NCBI GenBank assembly: GCA_022778785.1
Contig: JALFSO010000033.1
Location: 1-64,000 of the forward strand
From: Dysosmobacter sp.
GTDB taxonomy: Bacteria > Bacillota > Clostridia > Oscillospirales > Oscillospiraceae
Direction: 5' to 3'
Length of the DNA stretch: 64,000 nucleotides
Shown: positions 7,747 through 15,827 of the stretch, one piece after another
How the letters are laid out: each line of letters opens with the position of its first letter
Position numbering within the stretch: position 1 is the first letter of the stretch
Notes under the pieces: model-generated
Told to the model about the DNA's origin: nothing
Databases searched by the model: none
What the model saw: only the letters and a program-made list of their open reading frames with translations
Program-made: the position numbers and the translations under genes

Positions 7747-9009
7747 ATGCTGAAACAAACAGGGAAGAAAAAGGGCTTTCCCATGATCCGTCGGCTGCGG
7801 CTGCAATTCGTGGCCGTGTGTATGCTGCTGATCACCGCCGTGCTGGCGGCGGTCCTGATGGCGGTGTACTCCGCCGCGGAACGGGGCTCGGAGCGGGCCA
7901 GCCGGACGGTGCTGGAGCGGGTGCTGGCGGAGGAGAACGCCTTTTCCCACGCCGGTCCGTTGGGACCGGCCCTGGGCTCCGGAAAGGTGCAGCTGCCCTA
8001 TTTCACCGTTCAGATCTGGGGCGGCGACACGGTGTACGTCACCGGCGGCACCTACAAGGACATTGAAAACACCGATGAGCTGTCCGCCATCCTGCAGGAC
8101 TGTCTGACCCAGGGCCAGCAGGAGGGCACCATCTCCGCCTATCACCTGCGGTATCTCCGACAGGACAACGGCATCTTCACCCGCATCGCCTTCGTGGATA
8201 CGTCCATGGAGCAGGCGTCCCTGAAAGCCATGATGAGTTCCTATCTTCAAATCTCCCTGGCGGCGCTGCTTCTGCTGCTGGCGGTGTCCGTGGGCCTGAG
8301 CTGGTGGGTCACAAGGCCGGTGGAGCGGGCCTGGGCACAGCAGCGGCAGTTTCTGTCCGACGCCTCCCATGAGCTGAAGACGCCCCTGACCGTCATCCTC
8401 TCCAACGCGGAGCTGATGGAGGCCTCGCCGCTGGAGGAGCGGCAGGCCCGCTGGGCGGACAACATCCACTCCGAGGCCCGGCAGATGCGGACACTGGTGG
8501 AGGAGATGCTGACCCTGGCCCGGGCGGACAACATGGTCCCCACGGTGGTCTTCTCCGACGTGAACCTGTCGGACACGGCGGTGGACTGCGCCCTCCTGTT
8601 CGAGCCGGTGGCCTTTGAGGCGGGGAAGCCACTGGAATACGACATTCCGGAGAACGTCTTCGTCTCCGGCGACGCCGGGAAGCTGAAGCAGATCATCTCC
8701 GTTCTGCTGGACAACGCCATCAAATACGGCGCCGACGGCGGCGCCATCCGTCTGACCCTAGCAAAAACGGACCGGCAGGCCCGGCTCCAGGTGTCCAACC
8801 AGAACGCGAACGGCCCCATCCCGCCGGACCAGCTGCCCCGGCTGTTCGAGCGGTTCTACCGGGCGGACGCCTCCCGGGGGGAGAAGTCCGGCTTCGGCCT
8901 GGGCCTGCCCATCGCCGCCTCCATCGCCCAGGAACATAAGGGCGCTCTGAAAGCGGAGAGCGATCTGGCGGGCACCCGGTTCATCTTCACCATGCCGCTG
9001 AAAAAATGA
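7747..9009 (+). CDS. Sensor histidine kinase
   Basis: 420 aa membrane kinase. Two transmembrane helices (about 19-40 and 163-185) bracket an extracytoplasmic sensor loop of about 120 residues. The dimerisation/phosphoacceptor helix contains SDASHELKTPLTVILSNAE with the His that is phosphorylated. The ATPase domain has the N box LLDNAIKYG and the G box GFGLGLPIA. AGAGGAGGGG precedes the ATG. It forms an operon with the response regulator and should phosphorylate it. The sensed signal is unknown. No HAMP domain is obvious between helix 2 and the phosphoacceptor. Confidence 0.93.
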   Translation: MLKQTGKKKGFPMIRRLRLQFVAVCMLLITAVLAAVLMAVYSAAERGSERASRTVLERVLAEENAFSHAGPLGPALGSGKVQLPYFTVQIWGGDTVYVTGGTYKDIENTDELSAILQDCLTQGQQEGTISAYHLRYLRQDNGIFTRIAFVDTSMEQASLKAMMSSYLQISLAALLLLLAVSVGLSWWVTRPVERAWAQQRQFLSDASHELKTPLTVILSNAELMEASPLEERQARWADNIHSEARQMRTLVEEMLTLARADNMVPTVVFSDVNLSDTAVDCALLFEPVAFEAGKPLEYDIPENVFVSGDAGKLKQIISVLLDNAIKYGADGGAIRLTLAKTDRQARLQVSNQNANGPIPPDQLPRLFERFYRADASRGEKSGFGLGLPIAASIAQEHKGALKAESDLAGTRFIFTMPLKK

Positions 9010-9033
9010 GCGGGACTCTTTCAACAACGCACC

Positions 9034-9062
9034 AGCCGCCCGGAGCAATGCTCCGGGCGGCT
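9034..9062. terminator. Bidirectional hairpin between convergent genes
   Basis: A perfect 13-bp GC-rich stem (9034-9046 with 9050-9062) with a three-base loop lies between the kinase (+) and the M28 peptidase (-) genes. There is no clear T-run on either side, so termination efficiency is uncertain. Confidence 0.55.
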
Positions 9063-9098
9063 GTCTGTTCTCTGCATGCACTTTTCCAGTGCCGGACC

Positions 9099-10094
9099 TC
9101 ACCGCTGTCCGGCTTCCCCGGCGGCAGCCAGGGTGTGGATGGCCTCCAGGATGCAGCGCCCGCTGGCACGGGCTGTCTCATAGTCCAGCTCCGCCGGAGT
9201 GTCCTCCGGGCAGTGATAGCTGTCCGGAAGACGGGGCTCGCCGTTCTCCAGCCTGCGCCAGCAGACGTTGACGGCCTCCAGCCCCGCGTTGTGGAAGCTG
9301 ATGTGGTCGCTTTCACCCATGTGGAAGACGCCGCCGATGTTCTTTCCGTAGAGCGTCTCATACGCCGCCGTCACGGCGGCGGAGAGCCGTCCCTCCGCCG
9401 GCTCCAGAAAGTCCCCCTCCTGATAGACGCCGTCCTCCGTTTTCCCCAGGGTATAGCAGACCAGCACCGCCTGGTCCTCCGGCGAGGCGGCGGAGATGTC
9501 CATGTTGAAGGCCCCCAGATGGCGGGCCTTTTCCGCCTCCGACAGCGACGCGACGTAAGCGGCGGAGCCGTGGTAGCCGTTTTCCTCAGAGCCGGGAAAC
9601 ACCATCCTGATCTCACAGGGGAAGCCGTCGTTTTCCGGCCCCAGACAGCGGGCGATCTCCAGCAAAACCGCCGCCGCGGCGGCATTGTCCCTGGCCCCCG
9701 GCGTCGTCTCCACGCTGTCATAGTGGGCGGTGATGGAGAACAGCGGACCGCCGGAGCCGGGATTGCAGACGGCGATCACGTTTTCACTGGTTTTCCCCAT
9801 CAGGCCCTCAAAGGGGACCCGCCGCAGGGTGGGGTCCTCCGTGTCAGCGGAGAAGCCCGCGTCCTCCAGCGTCTCCATGATCCAGTCGCAGGCGGCGATC
9901 TCCCCGGCGGTTCCCGTGATGCGGACGCCGATGGTATCGCAGAGGTATTCCGTGTCCTGCCGGATCTGCTCCGCGCGCAGATCCCAGGGCGTTCCCTTGT
10001 CCGCCGGGGGTGCGCCGCATCCGGCGCAGAGGAGGGCGGACAGGATTCCCGCAAGAACAACGGTATTTCTGATAAATCGTCTGGGTGGACGCAT
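9099..10094 (-). CDS. M28-family zinc peptidase, lipoprotein
   Basis: 331 aa. The N-terminus is a lipoprotein signal (LAGILSALLCAGCG, lipobox LLCAG-C region at about residues 20-25), so the enzyme should be anchored outside the membrane. The five zinc ligands of M28 aminopeptidases are visible: His and Asp in AHYDS and GARDNA, the Glu pair in PGSEENG, Asp in FNMDIS and His in ESDHISFH. It probably removes N-terminal residues from extracellular peptides. ATG with AAGGAGGG upstream; monocistronic and convergent with the kinase gene. Exact specificity unknown. Confidence 0.88.
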   Translation of the reverse strand: MRPPRRFIRNTVVLAGILSALLCAGCGAPPADKGTPWDLRAEQIRQDTEYLCDTIGVRITGTAGEIAACDWIMETLEDAGFSADTEDPTLRRVPFEGLMGKTSENVIAVCNPGSGGPLFSITAHYDSVETTPGARDNAAAAAVLLEIARCLGPENDGFPCEIRMVFPGSEENGYHGSAAYVASLSEAEKARHLGAFNMDISAASPEDQAVLVCYTLGKTEDGVYQEGDFLEPAEGRLSAAVTAAYETLYGKNIGGVFHMGESDHISFHNAGLEAVNVCWRRLENGEPRLPDSYHCPEDTPAELDYETARASGRCILEAIHTLAAAGEAGQR

Positions 10095-10226
10095 GGGGAC
10101 CCTCCTTCGGTCTTGTGATGGCGGTCATTCCGGCGGTTTGTCTCTCCGTTCAGTATACCGCGGCAGGAGCAGGGAGGCAACCGCATTTTCCGGGGCAGGG
10201 ACCATTTTTCCGGTCGTGACCGGCTC

Positions 10227-10266
10227 AAAAAAACAGGCATCCGCACAGCCAGACTGTGCGGATGCC
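10227..10266 (-). terminator. Terminator of the first MATE gene
   Basis: A perfect 13-bp stem (10236-10248 with 10254-10266) is followed on the minus strand by seven T. It lies directly after the MATE stop codon. Confidence 0.88.
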
Positions 10267-10274
10267 CGAATGGA

Positions 10275-11630
10275 TCAGACATGGTCCAAAATCGCCTTCT
10301 GCCGCCGGGAGGACCGCCAGGTCAGGATCTGGAAGGTCACCACGCAGACCCAGCCCACGCCCGTGGCCAGCGCCACGCCGGCCAGTCCCATCCGGCCGAT
10401 GAGCAGCCAGGACAGCACTACCCGGATGGAGATGTGGAGGCAGGTGCCGATGACCGGGATGTTCACCATGCCCAGGCCCCGGAACCAGCCTACGAAGGCG
10501 TTGCCCACGAAGCACAGCACATAGAACCAGGCGATGAGCCGCATGTACGCCGCGCCGTTTTCCACAACGGTGCCGCCGGTCTCACCGGTCATCAGCACCA
10601 CGCCGCCATATGCCGTGACGTACAGGATCACCGACAGCGCCACTCCCATGACAGCCAGCAGGGCAAATCCCTTCCGGAAGCCCTCTCTGGCCCGTTTTCC
10701 GTCCCTGTTTCCCACGTTCTGGGCCACGAAGAGGGACACCGCCGCCGCTCCGCTGTCTCCGAAGGAGTTGGCGAAGCCCTCGATCCGAGTGGTGGCGGTG
10801 TAGGCCGCGATCATGCCGGTGCCCATGGAGTTCACCGCCCCCTGCACCAGCAGCTTGCCGATGTACAGACTGGACTGGTGCAGCGCCGACAGCAGGCCGA
10901 AGGACAGGCTCTTTTTCAGCAGCGCCCGGTTCAGACGTGCGTCCTCCCTCCGGAACAGAAGCTCCGGCAGCATCCGCCGCAGATACCGGAAGCACAGTAC
11001 GGCAGAGAGGCCTTGGGCGATGACCGTGGCCGCCGCCGCGCCCCGGATGCCCCAGCCCAATCCCGCCACGAACCACAGATCCAGCACGATATTCAGCGCC
11101 ATGGCGATGAACAGGATCACCAGCGCCGCCGCGGTGTTTCCCACCGACCGGAGGATGGAGGCGCAGAGATTGTAATAATACGTGGCGATGAGTCCGCAGC
11201 AGACGATGGCCAGATACATCCGGCACTCCGCCTCCACCTCCGGCGGCGTCTGAATCAGCCGCAGCAGCGGTGTCAGAAACGCCAGTGCCAGCAGGGAGAA
11301 GCCCACCGTGGCCCCGCCCCCGTACACGATGGAGAGATAACTCTCCTTCCGGAAGGAGGGCAGGTCCTCCGCCCCGTAGAACTGGGCGAACAGGACAGAA
11401 AATCCGGCGCAGCAGCCGGAGAGGATGAAGATGAACAGATTCATCACCGTTCCTCCCACGCCCACGGCGGCAAAGGCGGCCTGCCCCACGAACCGGCCGA
11501 TGATCCAGGCATCGGCGGCATTGTAGAACTGCTGCAAAATATTCCCCACCAGCAGCGGCGCTGTCAGAAGCCACAGCTCCTGATAAATGTTTCCTCTGGT
11601 GAGATTCAATGTGTGCCTCAAGGCGATCAT
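10275..11630 (-). CDS. MATE-family multidrug/cation antiporter
   Basis: About 450 aa with twelve predicted transmembrane segments. The MATE core motif at the start, PLLVGNILQQFYNAADAWIIG, is shown here in part as GNILQQFYNAADAWIIG, with the matching second half in LSFGLLSALHQSSLYIG. It would export toxic organic cations using a Na+ or H+ gradient. The start is uncertain: ATG at 11630 has no well-spaced ribosome site, a TTG at 11621 has GAGAGG at nine bases, and a GTG at 11654 is also in frame. The divergent LysR gene across a 12-bp dyad probably regulates it. Confidence 0.88.
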   Translation of the reverse strand: MIALRHTLNLTRGNIYQELWLLTAPLLVGNILQQFYNAADAWIIGRFVGQAAFAAVGVGGTVMNLFIFILSGCCAGFSVLFAQFYGAEDLPSFRKESYLSIVYGGGATVGFSLLALAFLTPLLRLIQTPPEVEAECRMYLAIVCCGLIATYYYNLCASILRSVGNTAAALVILFIAMALNIVLDLWFVAGLGWGIRGAAAATVIAQGLSAVLCFRYLRRMLPELLFRREDARLNRALLKKSLSFGLLSALHQSSLYIGKLLVQGAVNSMGTGMIAAYTATTRIEGFANSFGDSGAAAVSLFVAQNVGNRDGKRAREGFRKGFALLAVMGVALSVILYVTAYGGVVLMTGETGGTVVENGAAYMRLIAWFYVLCFVGNAFVGWFRGLGMVNIPVIGTCLHISIRVVLSWLLIGRMGLAGVALATGVGWVCVVTFQILTWRSSRRQKAILDHV

Positions 11631-11700
11631 CCTCTCTCTTTTCAGCTGCCGCACACATGATACCAGAAAAGAAAATCCTTGTAAAATGCCGGTTTTCGGC

Positions 11701-11730
11701 TTAAAATATAAAGTATAATTTATATTTTAA
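11701..11730. promoter_or_regulatory. Dyad operator with embedded -10, LysR/MATE divergent promoter
   Basis: A perfect 12-bp inverted repeat (TTAAAATATAAA with its complement, 11701-11712 and 11719-11730) flanks a six-base spacer. TATAAT at 11714-11719 is inside it. The symmetry and location suggest the binding site of the LysR protein encoded 24 bp downstream. The AT content contrasts with the flanking coding DNA. Confidence 0.6.
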
Positions 11731-11753
11731 GCAAGTATCGGAGGACAACAATT

Positions 11754-12644
11754 ATGACACAGCTGGAGATCGAGGCGTTTTTGGCCGTGGCGAAGACCGG
11801 CAGCGTCACGGCGGCGGCCCGACGGCTCTTTGTAACCCAGCCGGCTCTCAGCCGCCGTCTCCAGACCCTGGAGGCGGAGCTGGGCTACGCCCTTCTGAAG
11901 CGGAGCAAGGGCGTCCGGATGGCGGAGCTGACGGAGGCGGGCCGGGCCTTTATCCCGCTGGCGGAGAAGTACGACGCCCTGTGGCGGGAGGCCCAGGCCA
12001 TCCCTCAGCAGGAGAAGCAGAAGCTGCTGCGGCTGTCCTCGGTGGGAAGCGTCAGCTCCTATCTGCTGCCGGAGGTGTTCTCCGCCTTCATGGCCGCCTG
12101 TCCGGGGTACAGCATCCAGTTTCACCATCACCACTCCTTCGAGGCCTACGACTACGTGGCCCGGGGCGACGAGGACATCGCCCTGATCTCCGACGACATG
12201 TTCTCCCGGGAGGTCCAGACCATCCCCCTGTTCCGGGAGGAGATGGTGCTGGCCCTCAGTCCCGGCAGCAAGTACAGCGCGGTGGACCATCCCACGGGGC
12301 TGAACGGAAGGGACGAGATCCGCCTGCCCTGGAATCCGGAATACGACCTGTGGCACGACTTCTGGTTCCCGCCCACCCTGTCCCCCAGGGTCCTGCTGGA
12401 TCAGATGTCCCTGCTGGAGTACTTTCTCCGCCGGGAGGATCTGTGGGCCTTTCTGCCCGTGTCGGCGGCGGAGCGGATGCGCTCCATTCCCGGCGTCCGC
12501 ATCCGCCGTCTTCAGGAGGGGCCGCCGGAGCGGTTCATCTACTATCTGGTGAAGCAGACGGATCTCTCCCCGGCGATGTCCTTGTTTCTGAAGCTGCTGG
12601 ATGAGGAACTGCGTACCGTCCCCGGCATCACGTCGCTGCTGTAA
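11754..12644 (+). CDS. LysR-family transcriptional regulator
   Basis: 296 aa. The N-terminal winged helix-turn-helix (about 1-62) has the classic GSVTAAARRLFVTQPALSRR in which the recognition helix is seen. The C-terminal part (about 90-290) is the two-lobed periplasmic-binding-like effector domain. A CGGAGGA site precedes the ATG. It is divergently transcribed from the MATE exporter, with a symmetric AT-rich dyad between, so control of the exporter and of itself is likely. The effector cannot be predicted. Confidence 0.9.
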   Translation: MTQLEIEAFLAVAKTGSVTAAARRLFVTQPALSRRLQTLEAELGYALLKRSKGVRMAELTEAGRAFIPLAEKYDALWREAQAIPQQEKQKLLRLSSVGSVSSYLLPEVFSAFMAACPGYSIQFHHHHSFEAYDYVARGDEDIALISDDMFSREVQTIPLFREEMVLALSPGSKYSAVDHPTGLNGRDEIRLPWNPEYDLWHDFWFPPTLSPRVLLDQMSLLEYFLRREDLWAFLPVSAAERMRSIPGVRIRRLQEGPPERFIYYLVKQTDLSPAMSLFLKLLDEELRTVPGITSLL

Positions 12645-12715
12645 AAAATTTTTCTGCAAGCTGTAACGAACAGGGCCTGGATCGGATATAACAGGCAGAA
12701 GGGAGGGGAGTGGGC

Positions 12716-13222
12716 ATGAACGATATGGACCAGGTCTACCGGCAGCACGCCCAGACCGTTTATAAGTTTCTCCTCTCCCAGTGCCATGACGCGGATTTGG
12801 CGGAGGAGCTGACCCAGGAGACCTTTTATCAGGCCGTGAAGTCCATCGGCCGGTTCGACGGCTCCTGCAAATTGTCCACCTGGCTGTGCCAGATCGCCCG
12901 GCACCTGTGGTATCAGCATCTGGAGAAGCACCGGGCAGAGCGAACCATGACCCGCCCCCTGGCGGAGACGCCGCCGGAGGACGATCCCGCCGTCCCCTCC
13001 GCCGAGGAGGAGACATCGGCCCGGCAGGGTCATCTGGACCTGCTGCGGCAGATCCACGACCTGCCGGACCCCATGCGGGAGGTGGTGTATCTCCGGGCCT
13101 TCGGCGGTCTCAGCTTCCGTGAGATCGGCGACGTGCTGGGAAAGACGGAGAACTGGGCCCGGGTGACTTTCTTCCGGGGCAAGGAGCGACTGCGAAAGGA
13201 CGGTGCGTTTGATGAAACCTGA
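12716..13222 (+). CDS. ECF-type RNA polymerase sigma factor
   Basis: 168 aa. Region 2 (about 5-70) contains DADLAEELTQETFYQAVKSI with the helix that meets the -10 element. Region 4 (about 100-160) holds the helix-turn-helix GLSFREIGDVLGKTENWARV. The short acidic linker and absence of regions 1 and 3 mark an ECF sigma. ATG at 12716 is preferred to GTG at 12710 because of GGGAGGGG upstream. It overlaps the next gene by 11 bp; that gene encodes the likely anti-sigma. Regulon unknown. Confidence 0.9.
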   Translation: MNDMDQVYRQHAQTVYKFLLSQCHDADLAEELTQETFYQAVKSIGRFDGSCKLSTWLCQIARHLWYQHLEKHRAERTMTRPLAETPPEDDPAVPSAEEETSARQGHLDLLRQIHDLPDPMREVVYLRAFGGLSFREIGDVLGKTENWARVTFFRGKERLRKDGAFDET

Positions 13223-14324
13223 ACTGACCTGCGCCATTGTGCGGGATTTGCTGCCCTCTTACGTGGAGGGCCTGACTTCAGAGGAGACCAACCAGGCGGT
13301 GGACGCCCATCTGGCGTCCTGTCCGGATTGCAAACGCCTGCGGACGGAGCTGGACGCGCCGCCGGAGACGGAGACGGCGGAGCAGCGCCGGGAGGTGGAC
13401 TATCTCAAAACCGTGAAGCGCCGGAACGGCAAGCGGATCGTGCTGGCGGTGGTATGTACGATTCTGCTGATCGTCGGCGGCCTGGCCGCCAACATCTTTC
13501 TCATCGGCGGCACGGCGGACGTCAGCACCATGGCCTGGGAGACGGAGGTCAGTGGGGACACCCTGACCCTGAACGTCATGTCCGCCGCCTCCGCCAACGC
13601 CTATTACGGCTGGAAGACGGAGCGGGATGAAAGCGGCATCGTCAACATCACGGCCCGGGAGGTTCTGGTGTCCGCCATCCATCCCGACGGCTCCGGCACT
13701 GTGCAGGTGCCGCTGGATGACGGCGTCCGGGAGGTGTGGCTGCTGGGGAAGCTGGTTTGGCAGGACGGGGTCATCATCGACCGCACCACTCTGCGGGTCT
13801 TTGACACCAGGACGCCCTATATCGGCAACCAGGTGGCGGTGGGCGATATTGCCCGTGCGCTGCGTCTTCAGGCGCTGTGCGGAGACTATACCGTCAGCAT
13901 GCACACCTCCAGCCGTCCCTACCGGTGGACGGCGGAGTTCTCCGGCCGGTACGGCAAAGCCGCGGAGGCCGCCCTGGACCGGGATATGACCTATGTGGCG
14001 TTCCAGATGCTGGCCCTGGTGGACAACATGGATGAAACGGCCTGGAGCTACGCCGACGCGGAGGGGAACGAACACACCCATGTTCTGACGCTGGAAGACG
14101 CCAATTCCCGGCTGGCGGAGCTGACGGAGACGTACAATTCCCTGAACGGCACCACCTGGACGGCGCTGGACAGCGTGAAGGACTACACGGTGAATCCCGC
14201 CTCTTTCCAGAAGCTGCATAGCATCCTGAAATGCCTGGATTTCGGCTATCTGACCGAAACCTACAGCGGCGGGGTGATTCCCGTCCCGGAAACGGAAGAC
14301 GGCGGGTATCACTTCGTCAACTGA
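13212..14324 (+). CDS. Anti-sigma factor with zinc-finger (zf-HC2) domain
   Basis: 370 aa. The cytoplasmic N-terminal domain has CAIVRDLLPSYVEG and the HLASCPDC motif, giving the His-x3-Cys-x2-Cys zinc site of ZAS anti-sigma domains. One transmembrane helix follows (about 76-98) and then an extracytoplasmic domain of roughly 270 residues that I do not recognise. It should hold the upstream ECF sigma at the membrane until a signal triggers release. ATG at 13212 lies within the sigma gene, so translation is coupled. The large outer domain may be the sensor. Confidence 0.83.
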   Translation: MKPELTCAIVRDLLPSYVEGLTSEETNQAVDAHLASCPDCKRLRTELDAPPETETAEQRREVDYLKTVKRRNGKRIVLAVVCTILLIVGGLAANIFLIGGTADVSTMAWETEVSGDTLTLNVMSAASANAYYGWKTERDESGIVNITAREVLVSAIHPDGSGTVQVPLDDGVREVWLLGKLVWQDGVIIDRTTLRVFDTRTPYIGNQVAVGDIARALRLQALCGDYTVSMHTSSRPYRWTAEFSGRYGKAAEAALDRDMTYVAFQMLALVDNMDETAWSYADAEGNEHTHVLTLEDANSRLAELTETYNSLNGTTWTALDSVKDYTVNPASFQKLHSILKCLDFGYLTETYSGGVIPVPETEDGGYHFVN

Positions 14325-14336
14325 ACAGAGCGTTGA

Positions 14337-14371
14337 AATCGGGACGGGAAGACTCCGTCCCGATTCTATTT
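14337..14371 (+). terminator. Terminator after the sigma/anti-sigma pair
   Basis: An 11-bp stem (14337-14347 with 14355-14365) with a seven-base loop is followed by CTATTTT on the + strand. Confidence 0.75.
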
Positions 14372-14415
14372 TGCCCTCCGTCCGCATAGGTTGTCCGCAG
14401 GAGGTGCGGAAGGAC

Positions 14416-15594
14416 ATGGACGTAAAAAAGGAATCCCGTTTTCTGTCGGCCCGGCGTCGGCTCCTGGCTCTGGCCGCGGCGGGGGCCACCCTCTGGACGG
14501 CCACGGTGACGGTGGGGAGCCAGACCATCTCCTCGGCGCTGGCGGCTTTGCGGGGGTCGGTGGTATCCCCGGTGTCCGCTCTGCGGTGGGAGCTGGGGGA
14601 CCTGTGGGCCGACGACCAGCTGTCTCCGGCGGCGGTACTGGCCATTGGGGAATCCCCGCTGCTGCTGTCCGCCCGGGAGGAGGTGACCCGTCTCTGGTCC
14701 AGCGAGACGCCGGACACCGCTCCGGAGCCGGAGTCAACGGAGCCGCCGGTGGTGACCACGCCGGTGACGGAGACCCCTGTGGAACCGGACACGGAGCATA
14801 CGGACAACGGCGTCCCCGCCAGGACGCTGGTACCCAACGACCCCTCCGGCTACACCGTGATCGGGAAGGTGTACATCAGCAATTCCACCAGCCATCAGCT
14901 GGGCTATACGGAGCTGACGGAGTCCTTTGACGCCGCCCTCACGGACGAGGAGCCCCAGATCCTGATCCTCCACACCCACGGCAGCGAGAGCTACACCCCG
15001 CCGGAGGGGACGGATATCCAGTACAGCGGCGATCACCGGACCCTGGACTCCCGGTACAATGTGGTCCATGTGGGGGACGAGATGGCTCAGGTCTTCGCCG
15101 ACGCCGGCATTTCCGTCATCCACGACCGGACGCTGTACGACTATCCCTCCTATTCCGGGGCCTATGACCGGTCCCTGTCGGCCATCAACAGCTATCTCGT
15201 CCAGTATCCGTCCCTGCGGTTTATCCTGGACATCCACCGGGACGCCATTGAGGACAGTGAAGGCAACGAGTACAAGGTGGTGTCCGCCATTGAGGGGAGG
15301 GGCACGGCGGCCCAGCTGTCCATTGTGGTGGGCAGCGACGGCTCCGGCCTGAGCCATCCCAGATGGATGGAAAATCTGAAGCTGGCGGTGGCCATCCAGT
15401 CGGGACTGCTGCAGGAGTATCCCACGCTGATGCGGCCCATTCTGCTGCGGAACTCCCGGTACAACCAGCACGCCACCACCGGCTCCCTGCTGGTGGAGGT
15501 TGGCGCGGCGGGGAACTCCCCGGAAGAAGCCGCACTGGCGGGCCGTCTGTTCGCCCAGACCATGGTGGACGTTCTGGAGGGCCAGAGCAAATAA
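14416..15594 (+). CDS. spoIIP: Stage II sporulation protein P (SpoIIP)
   Basis: 392 aa. Peptidoglycan amidase/endopeptidase that acts with SpoIID and SpoIIM at the sporulation septum to allow engulfment. A membrane anchor lies near residues 15-40, a low-complexity Thr/Glu/Pro region near 100-130, and the SpoIIP catalytic domain in about 150-390 with ILHTHGSESYTP, LDIHRDAI and the LVEVGAAGNSPEEA end. ATG at 14416 has AGGAGG upstream and is favoured over a TTG at 14371. In bacilli spoIIP sits after gpr; here gpr is 8 kb away. Expect sigma-E control, but no promoter is convincingly seen. Confidence 0.9.
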   Translation: MDVKKESRFLSARRRLLALAAAGATLWTATVTVGSQTISSALAALRGSVVSPVSALRWELGDLWADDQLSPAAVLAIGESPLLLSAREEVTRLWSSETPDTAPEPESTEPPVVTTPVTETPVEPDTEHTDNGVPARTLVPNDPSGYTVIGKVYISNSTSHQLGYTELTESFDAALTDEEPQILILHTHGSESYTPPEGTDIQYSGDHRTLDSRYNVVHVGDEMAQVFADAGISVIHDRTLYDYPSYSGAYDRSLSAINSYLVQYPSLRFILDIHRDAIEDSEGNEYKVVSAIEGRGTAAQLSIVVGSDGSGLSHPRWMENLKLAVAIQSGLLQEYPTLMRPILLRNSRYNQHATTGSLLVEVGAAGNSPEEAALAGRLFAQTMVDVLEGQSK

Positions 15595-15608
15595 TACTGT
15601 TTCTTGAT

Positions 15609-15799
15609 AAAAAGGTTTGAAAAACCTTTTTATTGCGGCGTTACACGCCGCTGCGCCCATAGCGCCAAGAAACGTATTGACAACATTCTTGCGGCTACGC
15701 CGCCGGGCCACATTCTGTGGCCCCGATAAAACGGATAAACCGTTTTATTAAGAATTCGTATAACAGCGCCGCGCACGGTGAAAGCACCGTGTGCGGCGT
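15609..15799. repeat. Intergenic hairpin array after spoIIP
   Basis: Six perfect hairpins in 190 bp: 15609-15631 (10-bp stem, ends in TTTTT, a terminator for spoIIP), 15635-15651 (7 bp, loop TAC), 15691-15703 (5 bp, loop TAC), 15705-15723 (8 bp, loop TTC), 15728-15746 (7 bp) and 15766-15799 (15 bp, one mismatch possible, loop AAAG). The last can serve as terminator for the leftward M20 gene. No open reading frame of interest is present. Confidence 0.75.
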
Positions 15800-15827
15800 T
15801 CTGTCTCCTTTTATGATACAGTCCCGG

